DNA of 64,000 bases from Diphasiastrum complanatum (taxonomy: Eukaryota > Streptophyta > Lycopodiopsida > Lycopodiales > Lycopodiaceae): contig CM055101.1 in the NCBI GenBank assembly GCA_029204225.1, positions 38,173,374-38,237,373 on the forward strand. Direction: 5' to 3'. The notes under the pieces are model-generated. The model was not told the origin of the DNA, did not search any database, and saw only the letters and a program-made list of their open reading frames with translations. Numbering within the stretch: position 1 is the first letter of the stretch; every line of letters begins with the position of its first letter. This document shows, piece after piece, positions 60,652 through 64,000 of the stretch. The position numbers were made by a program, and so were the translations under genes.

Positions 60652-61544
60652 TAGGTAGACGGTGTGGTGCGACATCCGTCAAGATACCCCTCAAAAGACC
60701 CGAATATACGACCATGGAAATGTCACATCATCATGGAAATGCCACATCATCATTAAAAATTGATGACGTGGATTTTTTGTTTTTACTTTTTTAGATGATG
60801 ACGTGGATTTTTCTCCTTTCAAAGAAATTTAAAATGGGTATTATTTGCTCTTATAATAAACAAAATACACAAATGCTTCACTCAGCTCACAAAAGTTCAG
60901 CTCGGTATTTTTGAGTATTGAATTGCAAAAATAAAGAATATACACAATCTATGAAACAATGTATATGATATTGGAAGCAAAGATTGTCACTTTCTTCGTT
61001 AAAATGTATGGGTGAAAAAAATGTATGAGCGAAAAATACGAAAGTGTCGAGTTTTTTGCATATTTCCAATGTGTTGTTGACATGGAAACATGATGAAAAC
61101 AAAGGTATGCACAAAATGATATGCAACATACTAGCGAAATATTATATTTTTTTGGCAAATTTCCCGAAGGTAAAAAATGGAACAAAGGTAAATCCCGAAA
61201 CATGCAAAGGTTGAAGTGCCGCAGTTTCCAAAATTTGTGGATATACTTAACATACCATATTCCAAAAATGGTATCGGCTTTTTCACAAGAAATATAATGA
61301 CAATGATAAAGTGAAGGTGTCATCATTTTCACAAAAAATACAGCGAAAAGTAGAAATGTAGCGAAAGTGTCACCTTTTTCACACATTTCGCGAAGGTAAT
61401 GGATTGACAAAAAAGTGTCAGGTTGGATGAAATGCGAAGAATGTGAAGGTGCAAGTGTTGCAAATTCGCAAACTTCAGTGGAAATTATTGGACCAAAGAT
61501 GACGGGTTTTTAGAAATTGGATAAAATGTGAGTAGTATCGGAAA
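60161..61544. other. no gene recognised; short tandem repeats
   Basis: Holds two copies of a 28-bp unit, GTATACACTACACCYGAGATG plus a leading A-run (about 60470-60525), paired ATGGAAATGYCACATCATC units near 60715-60750, two GATGACGTGGATTTTT words, and AT-rich DNA with AGCGAAAGTGTCAC-like words. This could be an LTR of the integrase-bearing element but no partner was found. Confidence 0.35.
60621..60649. repeat. (GA)14 microsatellite
   Basis: Pure GA tract of about 29 bp. Confidence 0.9.
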
Positions 61545-62290
61545 TTAGTCATAGTTGTGCTTCACCCTTGAGCCATTTACTCGAGTATCAAGTAAATGTC
61601 CTTCAAGATCGGCTAACTGAAATGATCCATTGTTAAAAACTTCTATGACTTTGTAAGGTCCCATCCATCTGGAATGTAATTTTTCAAGAAACAACATGTG
61701 TCTGTTATCATACAGAAGCACGTAGTCCCCTCGTTTAATATTTATTTTTTTGATGGATTGGTTAAGAATTTCTTTTCTTTTATTCTGAACTCGTTCAGTT
61801 TCGATTAATGAAAGTCGACGATCCTCCTCCAGTTGCGTCAAAGATATCATCTGCTCCCGGAGACTATTGTGTTCATCCATTCGCTCTTCATTACTAATGC
61901 GAAACATCAGAACTTCGAATTCTATTGGTAGTATGGGATGCATTCCATACACAAGATAGAATGGAGTATGCCTAGTTGTGACATTTTCAATAGTTCTGTA
62001 TGCCCATAGAATTTTACACAAAATTTTGTTTGTCCGCTCTATAAGCCCATTCGCTTTTGGATTATATGGAGTGGTTTGGCGATGCGTAATAGAAAAGTAT
62101 GACAACATGGCCTTGATGGTCTGATTAAGGAAATGGGTTCCCCTATCATTAACGAGTTCTAAGGAACATCCATATAGTGTGAAAATATTTTGGAATAAAA
62201 ACTTTGCTACAGTCTTAGCATCGTTTTTAACTGTGGCTTTGGCCTCTACCATCTTGGTAGCATAGTCCGTAGCAAGAAGTCATCAATCCC
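61545..62290 (-). pseudogene. Ty3/gypsy integrase, Tat/Athila type, internally deleted
   Basis: The 236-codon frame 62252-61545 begins inside the integrase core with MVEAKATVKNDAKTVAKFLF and has LELVNDRGTHFLNQTI and TTPYNPKANGLIERTNKI (the D...E half of the DDE site). It ends in a C-terminal module (KIHS-like EKLHSRWMGPYKVIEVF, GSFQLADLEGHLLDTRVNG). This wording is that of non-chromovirus plant gypsy elements, and no chromodomain follows. Between NKILCKIL and WAYRTIENVT about 20-25 residues are missing compared with the family. The frame ends normally at 61545. Confidence 0.85.
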
Positions 62291-64000
62291 TGTCGACAAT
62301 AATGATCCATTCTCTTAGGCAAGCCACCCAAGGACCATTCTTTTGGTATGGGAACCGAATACTGGGCTCCTAACTTTCCTATTAATTTCTTAACTTTATG
62401 AGTATACTTTCTAAGTGATTTCTTCGGCTTCTTCTCAACAGAATTAAGCCAAAATGTTCACAGATTCTAGCCAGAAACTGTGAACACCATTTTTCTCTTT
62501 TTATTCTTCTTTTTCTTTGCTCGTCTCAGGTGGTTACTGTTTTGAATACCAGGTATTTCTGCTCGTTTCCAGAAGCCAGTTCTTTATAGTTAAGTCCTCT
62601 TGAACGGTTTCCAGGCAGAAATGTTTCTCAGTTTGCAACGTGTATTCCCAGCCTATCAGTGGGATGAAACGATTACGTTCACTCAGTTACATGCATTTAT
62701 AAGCCATGTAACCAATCCTAGCTCAAGCACAGATTAACGTTCTAGAATAGAGAGCAAGTCTACAAATCTATCTACCAAACTATCCTAAGAAATCAGAGAA
62801 CAAAACAATAAGAGAGTTAAGCTACACAACAAGAAACAAGAATCAAGAAAGCTAACTTCCTAACAGCATTCCAGCAACCCAAGAATCAAGAAACACCCAT
62901 TTCTTGATGCTTGGAATACCCAAGAACAATCAAGGACAGGATTGTTAGTAAAATGCAAGATTAGATCCACAATCTCAGCCTATATAGTTTACCTGCATCC
63001 TGAAACCACAAAAACAAGAAACAAGTAAATTAATCCACATCTACATTCCACATTGCAAGAAAGTAAACAAGAAATCTAATTAATCCACATTCACAACAAG
63101 AAATTAGAACATGTTCATAGGAGTTTCACTCAAGAAGATAGCCATGAACAAGGAGCGGCTCACATAAAAAATAACTGTAATCCTAGCTAGTAATCCTCAG
63201 CTCTCATGCTCGGCTCTCAACTTCTTCTGCTCATCTCCTTCTGAGACCTCCTCGATCATGGGTGAGAGATACTCTGCGTCTTCAGCTTGGCTCAACATCT
63301 GGGGATTCTCCGGAATCCACTAACATTATCCACCCCTAATCTGTTGCAGGACCCACTGCAACACATGTCAGGTGATGTCGTTCCGCTTGGCACTTGGGAA
63401 AGTGTGGACCTTCATTTGCTTCCGTAAAACCAGGTGCTTATTATCTGCAAAATTGTTCCGCAAAATTGGGAATCTCTCAATGGCCGCTACATTCCAGCCC
63501 TCTTGAGAACCTCTTGCGAGTCCTGCTCGCCTTGTTGTCATACAACCCGCTTCCTCGGACTCATTTTTCATCCTAGGGCCTCGAAGACTTGGAAGCGTAA
63601 CTTATGGTGTCGGTCGATATGGAAGTGAAAAATGTGTGCAAAGTAAAAGATAAAGGTGGCGGAATGAGGTTGGGGAAGCAAAAAAATGTAAGGTATAATG
63701 TCCAGAAGAAGAAGATGCTTAGATGTCAGTTAAGGACGGAGATGTTGGGAAGATGGGTAATGGTGGAAATGGAGTTGTGAAGGTGGTGAAGGAACTGGAA
63801 AAAAAACGAGTGTTTGACGTTGATGATGTTGTTCCCAAAAGTGTAACGGGAGCGTGATGTATGCTCGCGTGACACTACCCCTCAGATGTGCGACAAGTTT
63901 CAAGCGGATGTGTCATCTGCAGGCGATGTTAGATTTTGAAGGATTGGTGATGGCGCTCTGAATGGTTATCAAACCACGATGGTGGATACTCGGTGGAGGT
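62291..64000. other. no gene supported to the window end
   Basis: A TATA-like GCATTTATAAGCC near 62695 and an A/C-rich stretch to 63150 look like an LTR or promoter, but no repeat partner or PBS was found. Overlapping short frames on both strands at 63368-63628 have no recognised motif. Confidence 0.35.

Noticed and set aside
63368-63628. Overlapping 60-67-aa ORFs on both strands
   Set aside because: No motif, no splice context, and neither strand is favoured.

Overview
This window is nuclear DNA of a flowering plant. The evidence is two spliced plant genes, many plant-type Ty1/copia and Ty3/gypsy retrotransposons primed by initiator-tRNA-Met, and long (CT)n microsatellites. I cannot name the species. 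Almost all protein-like stretches outside the two genes are broken retroelement pol or gag sequences.

The first host gene is LTV1, a 40S ribosome biogenesis factor. It lies on the minus strand from 11142 to 571 in four exons, and every splice junction keeps the frame, giving 556 aa. Its 8.6-kb first intron holds a decayed copia gag relic, a 245-bp tandem duplication and a full-length Ty3/gypsy chromovirus (4536-10388). That element has 918-bp LTRs, TSD TCAAC, a PBS, a PPT and a chromodomain. It lacks gag and the RT catalytic aspartates.

The second host gene is a SWEET-family sugar transporter on the minus strand (46947-43428). It has six exons, including the 37-nt second exon typical of the family, and encodes 244 aa. 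The conserved transmembrane prolines and pocket residues are present.

From 11512 to 21904 there is an LTR element without pol (373-bp LTRs, TSD CACTC, AG...CT ends). A complete but mutated copia (15066-21121; 276-bp LTRs, TSD TAGAC, AG...GT ends) sits inside its leader repeats. From about 24 to 35.9 kb a plus-strand copia is split by two related antisense copia copies, A and B (26120-33865). B's 5' end and the matching host piece are lost. From 36 to 41 kb there is a CACTA-like fragment, gag-like pieces and one LTR (40209-40990) with a Tat/Athila-like PBS.

From 48 to 62 kb there is a mosaic of relics: a long hairpin, copia integrase and gag fragments, a gypsy RT fused in frame to a copia gag, a 314-codon ORF made from a collapsed copia, an unrecognised coiled-coil polyprotein relic and a Tat-type integrase. 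In this mosaic, 53193-53545 is a degenerate histone H3 that most resembles centromeric CENH3. Its upstream leader repeats also occur, divergently, in front of an unrelated minus-strand gene. The last 1.7 kb has nothing I can identify. All family calls come from motif reading without database searches.
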